Assembly (NCBI GenBank): GCA_036500965.1
Contig: DASYBC010000057.1
Span: 1 to 64,000 of the forward strand
DNA: 64,000 nt
Direction of reading: 5' to 3'
Origin: AP-15 sp036500965
Lineage (GTDB): Bacteria > Pseudomonadota > Alphaproteobacteria > ATCC43930 > CGMCC-115725
Part shown: one piece after another, positions 34,830 to 42,317 of the stretch
Layout: each line of letters starts with the position of its first letter
How positions within the stretch are numbered: position 1 is the first letter of the stretch
The notes under the pieces: generated by a model
What the model was told of the DNA's origin: nothing
What the model saw: only the letters and a program-made list of their open reading frames with translations
Database searches by the model: none
Made by a program: the position numbers and the translations under genes

Positions 34830-35269
34830 TGGAGCACAATTTTATGAGCGAGACTGTCATGGCCAAACACTTCGCCGAAGCTTTCGCCGAAGCCCTTGGG
34901 GAGCCACTTCCTGCCGACTGGCAAGATGAGCTGGCCTGCCAAGCGCGCCGGGACCGTCTCGCGGCCCTGGCCTATAGCGTCGCCGACGCCGCGACAGCCG
35001 CGATCATGCGCCAGGCCGAAGCACAGCAGCGCGGCGAACGGCTTACGGTGGGCGATCCGGCGGTATCAAGCTTTGTTGACGCGATGCTTGAACTGGATCA
35101 TGGATGGCGAGCCCATGTTCGGGCCGGGCAGACAGGTGCTGCCGAGATTGTCTACAACGCGGCGGACTTTTGGGCCGGCCCCCTGATCGCTACCTACGTC
35201 GAGGGCACCCTGGAGAAGATGCACGACGCCGAACTCAGGGTAATGCGCGAGCTGCACCCGGACGTATGA
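34829..35269 (+). CDS. Hypothetical protein of the integrated element
   Basis: 146 residues from the ATG at 34829, which overlaps the preceding stop. It is mostly helical and acidic (AKHFAEAFAEALGEPLPADWQDELA, AATAAIMRQAEAQQRGERLT), without Cys motifs or membrane segments. The family is unknown. The stop overlaps a following tiny ORF. Confidence 0.55.
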   Translation: MEHNFMSETVMAKHFAEAFAEALGEPLPADWQDELACQARRDRLAALAYSVADAATAAIMRQAEAQQRGERLTVGDPAVSSFVDAMLELDHGWRAHVRAGQTGAAEIVYNAADFWAGPLIATYVEGTLEKMHDAELRVMRELHPDV

Positions 35270-35373
35270 TCGTGGCGGCGCGCGCCGGCCGCAGCGCCGG
35301 CCGCTGGATGGCCTATTCGGGTTTTCTGGTAGAACGATGGCCCCCGGCGGTTAGGCTCGCCAGAGGCCCTTAA
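35266..35373 (+). CDS. Tiny basic ORF at the end of the plus-strand operon
   Basis: 35 codons from an ATG that overlaps the preceding stop (ATGA at 35266-35269). The product is Arg/Ala-rich with one short hydrophobic patch (WMAYSGFLVERW). The overlap is the only support. A terminator follows 9 bp after the stop. Confidence 0.3.
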   Translation: MIVAARAGRSAGRWMAYSGFLVERWPPAVRLARGP

Positions 35374-35381
35374 AACGGATC

Positions 35382-35406
35382 GGGGCGCTTCAGGGCGCCC
35401 CTTCCC
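35382..35406 (+). terminator. Rho-independent terminator of the element operon
   Basis: A 7-bp GC stem (GGGGCGC at 35382-35388, GCGCCCC at 35395-35401) is followed by TTCCC. It lies between the plus-strand operon and the convergent minus-strand genes. Confidence 0.55.
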
Positions 35407-35447
35407 TATAATATGTCGGAAAATAGTTACGCGCACCCGACCGGGGA

Positions 35448-36101
35448 TCACACGTCTTCATCCGCGATATCGTCGGGCCCATCCGGCATGGCGGCATCGG
35501 CCGGCTGCATGTCGATCGCCGTGCCGAGTATCGGCTCGGGATCGCCGTGGGCTGGGTTCATGCCGAGCGTCAACGGCGGGCGATCGCTGAAAAGGAAGTT
35601 CACAGTGAACGCGGGGGCGGCGTCGGCTGATCCCATCGCCTTGGGCGCGTAGGCGCCGATCGACCCTAATTTAGCCCTGGTATCCGCCAGCCTCGTTTGC
35701 TGACCTGTCAACGCAGCGACAGCGCCGAGCTGCCCGCCATCCTCCGCCATGGTTGCGGTGCGTTCGAGCCTGTCGCGCACCTGTTTGAGATCATCGACTA
35801 TGCCCGCCAGCCCGATAAACGCGGCGACCTGATCGCCCGCCTCGGCCGCCGCAACAAGTTCCTGGCGCTTCTCGCGCACGTCACGCCCCTTCGCGGCGGC
35901 CAGTGCGACCGCGCGAGCCGGCGCCTCGACATGGGTCCGGCGGTGTCTGTTGACGCTGACGCGCCCGGCGGGGCCGGCAAGGCCGAGCCGATCGGCGATG
36001 GATTGGTCAGTTGCACCTATTGCGATCATCTCAGGCACAATTTTCGCGCCTTCCGGGTGAGCACATACTCTGCATGGGCGGGGCATTTGGGCGAACTCCA
36101 T
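35448..36101 (-). CDS. Phage-type protein with N-terminal Cys/HTH domain, small-terminase-like
   Basis: 217 residues; the start at 36101 or the Met at 36086 (MPRPCRVC) are both possible. The N-terminal PRPCRVCAHPEGAKIVPEMIAIGATDQSIADRLGL combines a Cys pair with a helix-turn-helix, a layout seen in proteins encoded beside terminase genes in phages. A helical middle and a Pro/Asp-rich tail follow. No large terminase subunit is present, so it may act on a helper phage's packaging machinery, or be unrelated to packaging. Confidence 0.5.
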   Translation of the reverse strand: MEFAQMPRPCRVCAHPEGAKIVPEMIAIGATDQSIADRLGLAGPAGRVSVNRHRRTHVEAPARAVALAAAKGRDVREKRQELVAAAEAGDQVAAFIGLAGIVDDLKQVRDRLERTATMAEDGGQLGAVAALTGQQTRLADTRAKLGSIGAYAPKAMGSADAAPAFTVNFLFSDRPPLTLGMNPAHGDPEPILGTAIDMQPADAAMPDGPDDIADEDV

Positions 36102-36283
36102 TTTCTAGGCCTATTTCCTTCAAATGTGCACTATGAAGGATTTCGCGGAGGGGTGAAGTTTACGATGTGCGAAACTCGATTTTCCCAGCCACTATTTTAA
36201 TAGCAGCTGGGAGGCAATCAATCGAGCGAGAAGCGAGAAGCGGGCGAGCTTGCCTGCGGACGAGCGCAGCGAGCGAGCGCCGG

Positions 36284-36964
36284 TCAAGGCGCCCCGGTTG
36301 GATTGAGAGCCCGGAGGATCATGCCGCCAAGCCCGACCTGCCCGCCGGCCAGCGAGGGCATAGAGGGGTTGGTCATCGGGGTACCCATCGATGAGGGCGC
36401 AGGGTAGGCGCCGACGGCCGGCTGCGCCAGCGGCGAACTGGGGCTGACCGTCACGCCAGGGATGGCCCCGCTCGGCAGGTATTGCGGTGCGGCGGTGCGC
36501 GGCGCCGGCAGCGCTGGGTTGGTCGGGATCGCCTGTTGGGGCGCGACCATGTTGCCAGGGAGGCCAGCGCCGTACCCAGCCCCTTGCGCGGCGGCCGTTG
36601 CCGTGTCCGCGATACCGCGGCCGATACCGCGGATGGCCGCCGGGATGGCACTTGCGACGGCACCGGAGGCGGTCGCGGCGTTGGTGCCATAAACCTGTTC
36701 GAGCCCGGCGCGGTTGGCGGCTGCCTGCGCCTTGGCCGCCTTGGCCTGCGCGGGGGTCATCGGCGTCGCCGGGGCGGGCATGGCGCTTGAGTCCTGGACT
36801 GGTGTCTGACCGGGCTGCGCGGTGGTCGCTGCGGGCGCTGTCCCGCTCGGGCCTTGCGAGGCGGTGGCCGCTGGGGTGCCCGATGGGTTGGCCGCGGTCG
36901 GCGAGCCCGGCGCGGACAGACCCGTGCCATACCCATCATTCGCGAGGTATTTCGGCGTGGACAC
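36284..36964 (-). CDS. Ala/Pro/Gly-rich phage-like protein, C-terminal part of a possibly broken gene
   Basis: 226 residues from a GTG at 36964. It is low-complexity: Pro/Thr/Ala-rich linkers, a helical segment (AQAKAAKAQAAANRAGLEQVYG), an Ala/Gly-rich hydrophobic stretch (GIGRGIADTATAAAQGAGYGAG) and a Gly-rich end. Similar composition occurs in phage internal or tail-associated proteins. The reading frame upstream of the GTG stays sensible only if two frameshifts connect it to the gene at 37017-37325, so this may be the C-terminal part of one larger protein. Confidence 0.5.
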   Translation of the reverse strand: MSTPKYLANDGYGTGLSAPGSPTAANPSGTPAATASQGPSGTAPAATTAQPGQTPVQDSSAMPAPATPMTPAQAKAAKAQAAANRAGLEQVYGTNAATASGAVASAIPAAIRGIGRGIADTATAAAQGAGYGAGLPGNMVAPQQAIPTNPALPAPRTAAPQYLPSGAIPGVTVSPSSPLAQPAVGAYPAPSSMGTPMTNPSMPSLAGGQVGLGGMILRALNPTGAP

Positions 36965-37016
36965 TGGCAGCGCGGCGCCTTCGATTTCTGGATGAAGTTT
37001 GGCGTCGGCATGCCGC

Positions 37017-37325
37017 TCAGATCGAAGCCCGGCGTGCCAGGGCCGCCGCTGGTGCCGGTCGAGGCGCCGGTCGAGGCGTTGGTGCCGGTTGAGCTGGCGG
37101 ATGACGGGGCGCCGGTCGAGTTGACTGCCGGGTTAGGCGCGCTGCGTCCGCCGCTTGCTGAGACTTCATCGCCGCCGCGGTCTGCTTGCCCGCGTCCGCC
37201 ATCATCTGATCGTTCTGCGTCTTAAGGCGGTTTTGTTTGAGCGTTTCCCACTGGTTCGCGATCTGGAAAACATCAGACGCGCCGCCAAAGAGGCCGCTGG
37301 TGAAACTTCCGAGCAAGAATGGCAT
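37017..37325 (-). CDS. Phage-like protein, N-terminal part of a possibly broken gene
   Basis: 102 residues. The first ~60 (PFLLGSFTSGLFGGASDVF, then QIANQWETLKQNRLKTQNDQ) look like a real phage structural N-terminus with a Gly-rich hydrophobic start and an amphipathic helix. The last ~40 are Arg/Pro-rich and look out of frame. In the neighbouring frame the same bases read APNPAVNSTGAPSSASSTG ... GFDLSGMPTPNFIQKS, which is more protein-like. A frameshift near 37145 is therefore likely. Confidence 0.5.
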   Translation of the reverse strand: MPFLLGSFTSGLFGGASDVFQIANQWETLKQNRLKTQNDQMMADAGKQTAAAMKSQQAADAARLTRQSTRPAPRHPPAQPAPTPRPAPRPAPAAALARRASI

Positions 37326-37600
37326 TCGTCGATCCCCCTGGTTGAGTTGTGGTCTATAGGGATATGTGAACGAAACCCCGAAAAAATCAGGTTCGTAGGA
37401 GCGCGTTACGTCAAACGGGGGCTGGCATGCCTACCCTTGGACAATACTCCCCCCGGAGCCTGCTTTCCAAAATCCCTAGCCATCGAGCTAAAGCATTGGC
37501 TAAGCGCCAATGCAACTACAACAACCATCGTTACTCGGTTTGGTTGACCCATGTCCATAAGACGCCTACCCATTACTATACAAACTGACAGGGTGAACTC

Positions 37601-38053
37601 ATGGGCGAAATCGTGACACTGCCGGCGCGGGCTGATCTAGACAAGCTCGGCCGCTACGCGGCGTTGGCGATCATGGCGGTGGAACTGGCGCGCATCGCCA
37701 CGCAGGGCGAGGCGGGCGAGGTGGAGATCATACTCAACGGCGAGCGGCAGCGGCTCGCCCGCGCCGACATGCTGGCAATCGCCCAAGGCATGCTTGAGCA
37801 GCGGCAGGCGGTCGTTGACGCCATGGGCGAGCGCGCCGGCGCCGAGCTGGTGGAGCGGGTGGCGCGCGCGTTCGCGGTCATGCAGGAAGCCGAGGCCATG
37901 CTCGCCGACGCGACGGCGCAAGCCGGCGGTCAAGCGAGAAGGCGATATCGCGGTTGCCGCTTGCCTCGGACAATCACGGCCCGCTCAGCCTATGAGACGG
38001 CGCGCGACGATGGGCGGGATGAGGGCACAGCGGCCGGCCCGGAAGGCTCATAG
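37601..38053 (+). CDS. Hypothetical protein at the right end of the element
   Basis: 150 residues. The first ~110 are coherent: a strand-helix start (GEIVTLPARADLDKLGRYAALAIMAVELARIA), a VEIILNGERQRL turn and a helical region. The last 40 are Arg/Gly-rich and may be read beyond the original gene end. The 275 bp upstream hold no gene. The family is unknown. It is the last gene before the right attachment repeat. Confidence 0.5.
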   Translation: MGEIVTLPARADLDKLGRYAALAIMAVELARIATQGEAGEVEIILNGERQRLARADMLAIAQGMLEQRQAVVDAMGERAGAELVERVARAFAVMQEAEAMLADATAQAGGQARRRYRGCRLPRTITARSAYETARDDGRDEGTAAGPEGS

Positions 38054-38082
38054 GCGCTCGCCAGGGGCAGCCGCAAACAGAA

Positions 38083-38103
38083 CTGTGCCCTTGGTGTGCC
38101 CTC
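38083..38103 (+). repeat. Right 21-bp integrase arm-type repeat
   Basis: Identical to 27770-27790, with two TGTGCCCT octamers. It lies 24 bp inside the right attachment repeat. Confidence 0.55.
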
Positions 38104-38121
38104 GGTTGCGCCAGATAGCCG

Positions 38122-38232
38122 CCAAAGAAATGGCCGGAACCGAGGTTCCGGCCAAGTTTGAACAGGGAGGCTTCACGTCTGGGAGACGTAAGGGTCCTAA
38201 GACCCTCTTCCCGGGGCTAAATCCCGGGAACC
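38122..38232 (-). ncRNA. Candidate structured small RNA gene, target of integration
   Basis: Read on the minus strand, four hairpins follow each other: an 8-bp stem (38208-38215 with 38223-38230), a 6-bp stem (38191-38196 with 38201-38206), a 6-bp stem ACGTCT/AGACGT (38175-38189), an unpaired segment with CCTCCC, then a 10-bp terminator stem (38132-38153) followed by ATTTCTTT. A C-rich unpaired stretch plus a terminal hairpin is common in alphaproteobacterial trans-acting small RNAs. The 5' end and promoter are not defined and may lie nearer 38270. I cannot name an RNA family. Confidence 0.45.
38128..38185. repeat. Right attachment repeat (58 bp)
   Basis: Identical to 27582-27639. It is continuous on its right with further hairpins (38184-38230) that the left copy lacks, so the right copy is the one joined to the interrupted chromosomal locus. 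Confidence 0.85.
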
Positions 38233-38404
38233 CGTATCGGCGGAACAACCACCGAAAACTTGATGCGATGTGACATCGCGTGCTCGAAAGATGGGCGGTT
38301 TAGCACAGCTCCACCATTGGAAATTTGTTCTGGCTCGTCTGCAAAAAGCGCAATCCTCTGAATTCCCGCCGGGTTCGATTTGCTCAGCTTCTGATTCCCT
38401 TGCG

Positions 38405-39304
38405 TCATCCGAGCCGGGTTTCGGCCACCTTGCGCAGCAGGAAATCGCGGAACACGCTGATCCGCTTGGACGCCCGCAACTCCTCCGGATAGACGAAATA
38501 GGCTTCGACCGGCGGCCCGGTCAGCTCCGGCAGCACGCGGACCAGCTCAGCCTGCTCGCCGGCGATGAAATCGGACATCGCGGCGATGCCGAGCCCGCTG
38601 ATCACCGCCCGCAGCATCGCGTAGAAATTGTTGACCGCGAGGATCGGCTGACGCTCCTGCCCCGGCTTGGCGCCGGCGTCGAGCAGCCAGTTGACGTTCG
38701 GCACCGGCGGGCGGGCGTCCTCGCCATAAATGATCAGCCGGTGCTTATCGAGATCTTCGGCGCGCTGCGGCATGCCGTGCTTTTTGATGTAGTCGGGTGC
38801 CGCATAGACATGGCTCGGCACACTGACCAGATGGCGCTGGATCAGGTCGGGCTGGCGCGGCGGCGACATGCGGATCGCCACATCGGCCTCGCGCATCGAC
38901 AGATCGAGCTCGGTGTCGTCGATCACCAGAGTGACCTGGATGTCCGGGTAGAGATCGAGAAACTCGCGGATCCGCGGGGTCAGCCAGGTCGAGCCGAACG
39001 CAACCGTCGTCGTGATCTTGAGCGGCCCCTTGGGCCGGTCCTTCGATTCGGAGATCAGCCCCTCGGCCATCGACAATTTGGCAAAGACCTCCCGCGCGGT
39101 GCGGAACAAGAGCTCGCCCTGCTCGGTCAGGATCAGGCCGCGGGCGTGCCGATGGAACAGCGGCACGCTGAGGCTCTCCTCGAGCGCGCTGATCTGGCGG
39201 CTGACCGCCGACTGGCTCAGATTGAGCGACTCGCCCGCATGGGTGAAGCTGCCTGCCTCGGCGACGGCGTGGAAGACCCGCAACTTGTCCCAATCCATCC
39301 CCAT
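38405..39304 (-). CDS. LysR family transcriptional regulator
   Basis: 299 residues. An N-terminal winged helix-turn-helix (DWDKLRVFHAVAEAGSFTHAGESLNLSQSAVSRQISALEE, residues 4-43) is followed by the LysR substrate-binding domain (about 90-295). The effector is not deducible. The gene begins 36 bp after trxB on the same strand and is probably cotranscribed with it. Confidence 0.9.
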   Translation of the reverse strand: MGMDWDKLRVFHAVAEAGSFTHAGESLNLSQSAVSRQISALEESLSVPLFHRHARGLILTEQGELLFRTAREVFAKLSMAEGLISESKDRPKGPLKITTTVAFGSTWLTPRIREFLDLYPDIQVTLVIDDTELDLSMREADVAIRMSPPRQPDLIQRHLVSVPSHVYAAPDYIKKHGMPQRAEDLDKHRLIIYGEDARPPVPNVNWLLDAGAKPGQERQPILAVNNFYAMLRAVISGLGIAAMSDFIAGEQAELVRVLPELTGPPVEAYFVYPEELRASKRISVFRDFLLRKVAETRLG

Positions 39305-39340
39305 TCCCCCGACATTCTCCCGGCGGTGGGCGCTCGCCCG

Positions 39341-40336
39341 CTAATCGGCCGCGCGCAAGCTCGCGGCTTCCTCCTGCGCCGCGAGAAACTTCTCAGCCTC
39401 GAGCGCGGCCATGCAGCCCATCCCGGCGGCGGTCACCGCCTGGCGAAAAATCTTGTCCTTGACGTCGCCGGCGGCAAACACCCCGGGAATGCCGGTCACG
39501 GTCGAATCGGGGCGGGCGATGACATAGCCCTCGGGGTCGAGCGGCAGCTGGCCCGCAACCAGGCCGGTGACCGGGGTGTGCCCGATCGCGATGAACACAC
39601 CGTCGCAAGGCTGATCAAACAGCGTGTTGGTGCGCGGGTTGCGCAGCCGCACTCCGGTGACCTGAGGCGGCTCCGGCCGGCCCAGGATCTCGTCGACGAC
39701 GGCGTCCCAGATGATGTCGATCTTGGGGTTGCGAAACAGCCGGTCTTGCAAAATCTTTTCCGCCCTGAGCGCGTTGCGGCGATGCACCAGGGTGACCCGG
39801 CGCGCATGGTTGGTCAGGTAGAGCGCCTCCTCGACCGCGGTGTTGCCGCCGCCGACCACGACGACCTCCTTGTCGCGGAAGAAGAACCCGTCGCAGGTGG
39901 CGCAGGCCGAGACGCCAAAGCCGCGAAACATCTCCTCGCTCGGCAGGCCGAGCCAACGCGCCTGCGCGCCGGTCGCGAGGATCACGGTGTCCCCAACATA
40001 GGTGTCGCCCGAATCGCCCTTCGCGACAAACGGCCGTCGCCCAAGATCGAGCGACTCGATCAGGTCGACAATGACCCGGGTCCCGACATGCTCGGCCTGA
40101 AGCTGCATCTGCTCCATCAGCCACGGGCCCTGGATGATGTCGGCAAAGCCGGGATAGTTTTCGACGTCGGTGGTGATGGTTAGCTGGCCGCCCGGCTGCA
40201 GCCCGGTGACGAGCAGCGGCTCGAGATTGGCGCGCGCGGCATAGATCGCGGCGGTGTAGCCGGCCGGCCCGGCGCCGACGATCAGGACCTTGCTGTGGTG
40301 ACGTTCGGGCATGTCGCGAGCTTCCAGTCGCTGCAA
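39341..40336 (-). CDS. trxB: Thioredoxin-disulfide reductase
   Basis: 331 residues, with an alternative start at Met9 (40312). The FAD motif GAGPAGYTAAIYAARA (about 21-36), the redox-active CATC (about 144-147) in SACATCDGFFF, the NADPH motif GGGNTAVEEALYL and the second FAD motif GVFAAGDVKD are present. The enzyme uses NADPH to reduce thioredoxin in the cytosol. It is encoded between the unknown 642-residue protein (52 bp upstream) and the LysR regulator. Confidence 0.96.
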   Translation of the reverse strand: MQRLEARDMPERHHSKVLIVGAGPAGYTAAIYAARANLEPLLVTGLQPGGQLTITTDVENYPGFADIIQGPWLMEQMQLQAEHVGTRVIVDLIESLDLGRRPFVAKGDSGDTYVGDTVILATGAQARWLGLPSEEMFRGFGVSACATCDGFFFRDKEVVVVGGGNTAVEEALYLTNHARRVTLVHRRNALRAEKILQDRLFRNPKIDIIWDAVVDEILGRPEPPQVTGVRLRNPRTNTLFDQPCDGVFIAIGHTPVTGLVAGQLPLDPEGYVIARPDSTVTGIPGVFAAGDVKDKIFRQAVTAAGMGCMAALEAEKFLAAQEEAASLRAAD

Positions 40337-40388
40337 TGGCTTACTATATCATTGCGCGCATCCGCAACTTTAAGGTGGCGCCCGCTGC

Positions 40389-42317
40389 TTAAAATCCGAA
40401 CAGGTGATCGAAGCTGAACGCGCCATCGGCGCCGAGGAGCCCGTGATAGCCGAACAGCCGGCAGGTCGCGTCGCGGATGACCGCATAGGCGCCGGCGCCG
40501 GCGCGGGCCCGCGCCGCCGCGTCGAACAGCGCGTGGTATCGCCACAGCCGCGAACCCGAGCACGGGACCGCCATGCTGCGACGGGCGATCTCGCCCCCGC
40601 TGCCATCGTATAGAATGATCTCGGTGGCGCTCGCCGGGCGCCACGGCTGCGAGGCCGGGTAGATCAAATGGCACATCGTGTCGTAGCTGCGGTCGCCGAC
40701 CCGCAGAAACAGGCGAGTCGAAAGCCCCGGCGGCCGTCCGCTATAGGATTGCGGCTCGTCGCGGTAGGTCAGGACGGTGTTGAAGACATGCGCGCCAAAG
40801 CTGGTTTCCGCGGCATGACCGGTCGCCCGCTCGCGGTAGCGGAAAATCGCGTGCAGCCAGCCATCACCCTCGCCGCCCTTGGAAAAATCGTAAACCAGCT
40901 CGACATGGCCGTAGCTTTCGCCTAACGCGTCGAGGCCCGCGATCGCGTCGAGGTCGAGCGCTGCCGCGTGCGCACGCGGCAGCCGACCAAAAGGATGGCG
41001 CAGAACCTCGTGCCCCTCCGGATCGTAAACGATGGCGGCGATCGGCAGCTCGGCTTGACGGACGGTCATCGGCGTCGGCAGCACCGCGGTTTGCCACAGC
41101 GCTCGCGGCAATACCGGGGCCGGCAGCAGATAGCCCTTGCCCAGCGTTTCGACGAGGCGCGGCAAGTTCGGGTCGGGGTAGAGATCGGCGCGCTCGACAT
41201 TGACGTGCGCGATCCGGCGGCGCCCATGCGCGATCACCTCATAGCGCGGGCGCACCATGTGCTTGCCGGCGCGCAATTCGATCTGCTGCGGCCAGGAAAG
41301 ATCGGGAAGCAGCTCGGCGACATCGACCGCGCGGCTGGCAAAGGGCGCGATCGGCTCGGCGATCGGCGTCACCCGCTCCTCACCCATCGGGCTGAGGCCG
41401 ATCGCACCGGCGGGGATCGGGATCGGGTGGCTGTTCTGCACCCACAGCACCACCTGCTCGCCGGGGGCCGGCGCCGGCAGCCCGGCATAGCGGTCGGCCG
41501 GCCAGGCGTTGGCGTCGTGCGTCGCCGACAGCGACCGGTCGCCGCCCGCGGCAAGGTCGGCGCTGCCGTCACCAAAGGTGTCGAGCGCGTATTTGACCAC
41601 ATCGTGCCCGGCCGCTCCCACCATGTGCAGAAAGAGCTGGCCGCAAAATTCGGGAAGTTGGCAGCGCGCGCGGATGTCGCGACTGTCAAAAATGATGCTG
41701 CGCGCCGCGGTTCCGCAGCTCTCGCACCATTCAGCGAGAATGTCGCCCGCAGCGTCGAACAGGGTCAGCCAGCAGGCGACCGGGCCGCCGCCATAGCTCG
41801 ACCAGTAATTCACGGTGGCAACCCGCGTGTGCAGGCGATCGGTATCGCGGAAGAACGCGAAGTTCGTCGCGAAGTTGAGCGGGTCGAGATAGGTGCGACG
41901 ATTGGTCAGCCAATCGGTCGGGATGCGCATCGCATCGAGGCTGAAGATCGCCGCGCCCGGCGGCAAATAGCCGTCAAGCTGCGCGATCAGCCGGTCGGCG
42001 TCGAAGGCGACGACAAACACCGAGCGCGCGCCCGAATCGCCGAGCCCGGTCACCGGCTCGGCCCGCCGGCCGAGCAGCATCGCGCCCAGCCGCTCGACCT
42101 GCCGCACATAGACGCCGGCGATCTCGACCCCGGCCAGGTCGAAGAGATCGGCAAAGGCGGCGGCGCCGCCGTCCGGCTCGACGATCGCCACCGGCCCGTT
42201 GCCGGCGAGCGCGGCGAGCAACTCCCGAACCGGCCGGGCGGCGCGCGGGTGGGTCAGCGCCTTGTAGAGGGTGTTGCCCCCGGTGGCGTTGTCAAAGGTC
42301 TCGATCCGCAGCGCCAT
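40389..42317 (-). CDS. Large protein of unknown function
   Basis: 642 residues, no signal peptide and no membrane segment. The N-terminal ~120 residues could be a Rossmann-like nucleotide- or sugar-binding unit (ALAGNGPVAIVEPDGGAAAFADLFDLAGVEIAGVYVRQ). The rest is rich in strands with many Trp, Tyr and His and reads like repeated beta-sandwich or lyase-type domains (WLTLFDAAGDILAEW, TRLFLRVGDRSYDTMCHLIY). No family is recognised. It overlaps the 3' end of the tandem PAP2 gene by 26 bases, so it belongs to the same operon and probably to a lipid or envelope pathway. Confidence 0.75.
   Translation of the reverse strand: MALRIETFDNATGGNTLYKALTHPRAARPVRELLAALAGNGPVAIVEPDGGAAAFADLFDLAGVEIAGVYVRQVERLGAMLLGRRAEPVTGLGDSGARSVFVVAFDADRLIAQLDGYLPPGAAIFSLDAMRIPTDWLTNRRTYLDPLNFATNFAFFRDTDRLHTRVATVNYWSSYGGGPVACWLTLFDAAGDILAEWCESCGTAARSIIFDSRDIRARCQLPEFCGQLFLHMVGAAGHDVVKYALDTFGDGSADLAAGGDRSLSATHDANAWPADRYAGLPAPAPGEQVVLWVQNSHPIPIPAGAIGLSPMGEERVTPIAEPIAPFASRAVDVAELLPDLSWPQQIELRAGKHMVRPRYEVIAHGRRRIAHVNVERADLYPDPNLPRLVETLGKGYLLPAPVLPRALWQTAVLPTPMTVRQAELPIAAIVYDPEGHEVLRHPFGRLPRAHAAALDLDAIAGLDALGESYGHVELVYDFSKGGEGDGWLHAIFRYRERATGHAAETSFGAHVFNTVLTYRDEPQSYSGRPPGLSTRLFLRVGDRSYDTMCHLIYPASQPWRPASATEIILYDGSGGEIARRSMAVPCSGSRLWRYHALFDAAARARAGAGAYAVIRDATCRLFGYHGLLGADGAFSFDHLFGF

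Larger units (their letters stand above)
27582..38185. mobile_element. Integrated element with integrase, primase and helicase (phage-satellite or integrative-plasmid type)
   Basis: About 10.6 kb bounded by identical 58-bp direct repeats. A tyrosine integrase gene sits just inside the left end. An AlpA-like gene, a RepB-type primase and a RepA-type helicase follow, then an iteron-like cluster, then overlapping small genes. The right third has oppositely oriented phage-like genes. No large terminase, portal, capsid or tail gene is recognisable, so it cannot be a complete phage. The replication module and size fit a phage satellite; an integrative plasmid is the alternative. Confidence 0.8.

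Noticed and set aside
38128..38185. tRNA gene at the attachment site
   Set aside because: The hairpins do not form a cloverleaf and no anticodon arm or T-loop sequence is present; a small RNA fits better.
38270..40183. 637-codon open frame on the plus strand
   Set aside because: It is antisense to the LysR and trxB genes and is an artefact of GC-rich codon use.
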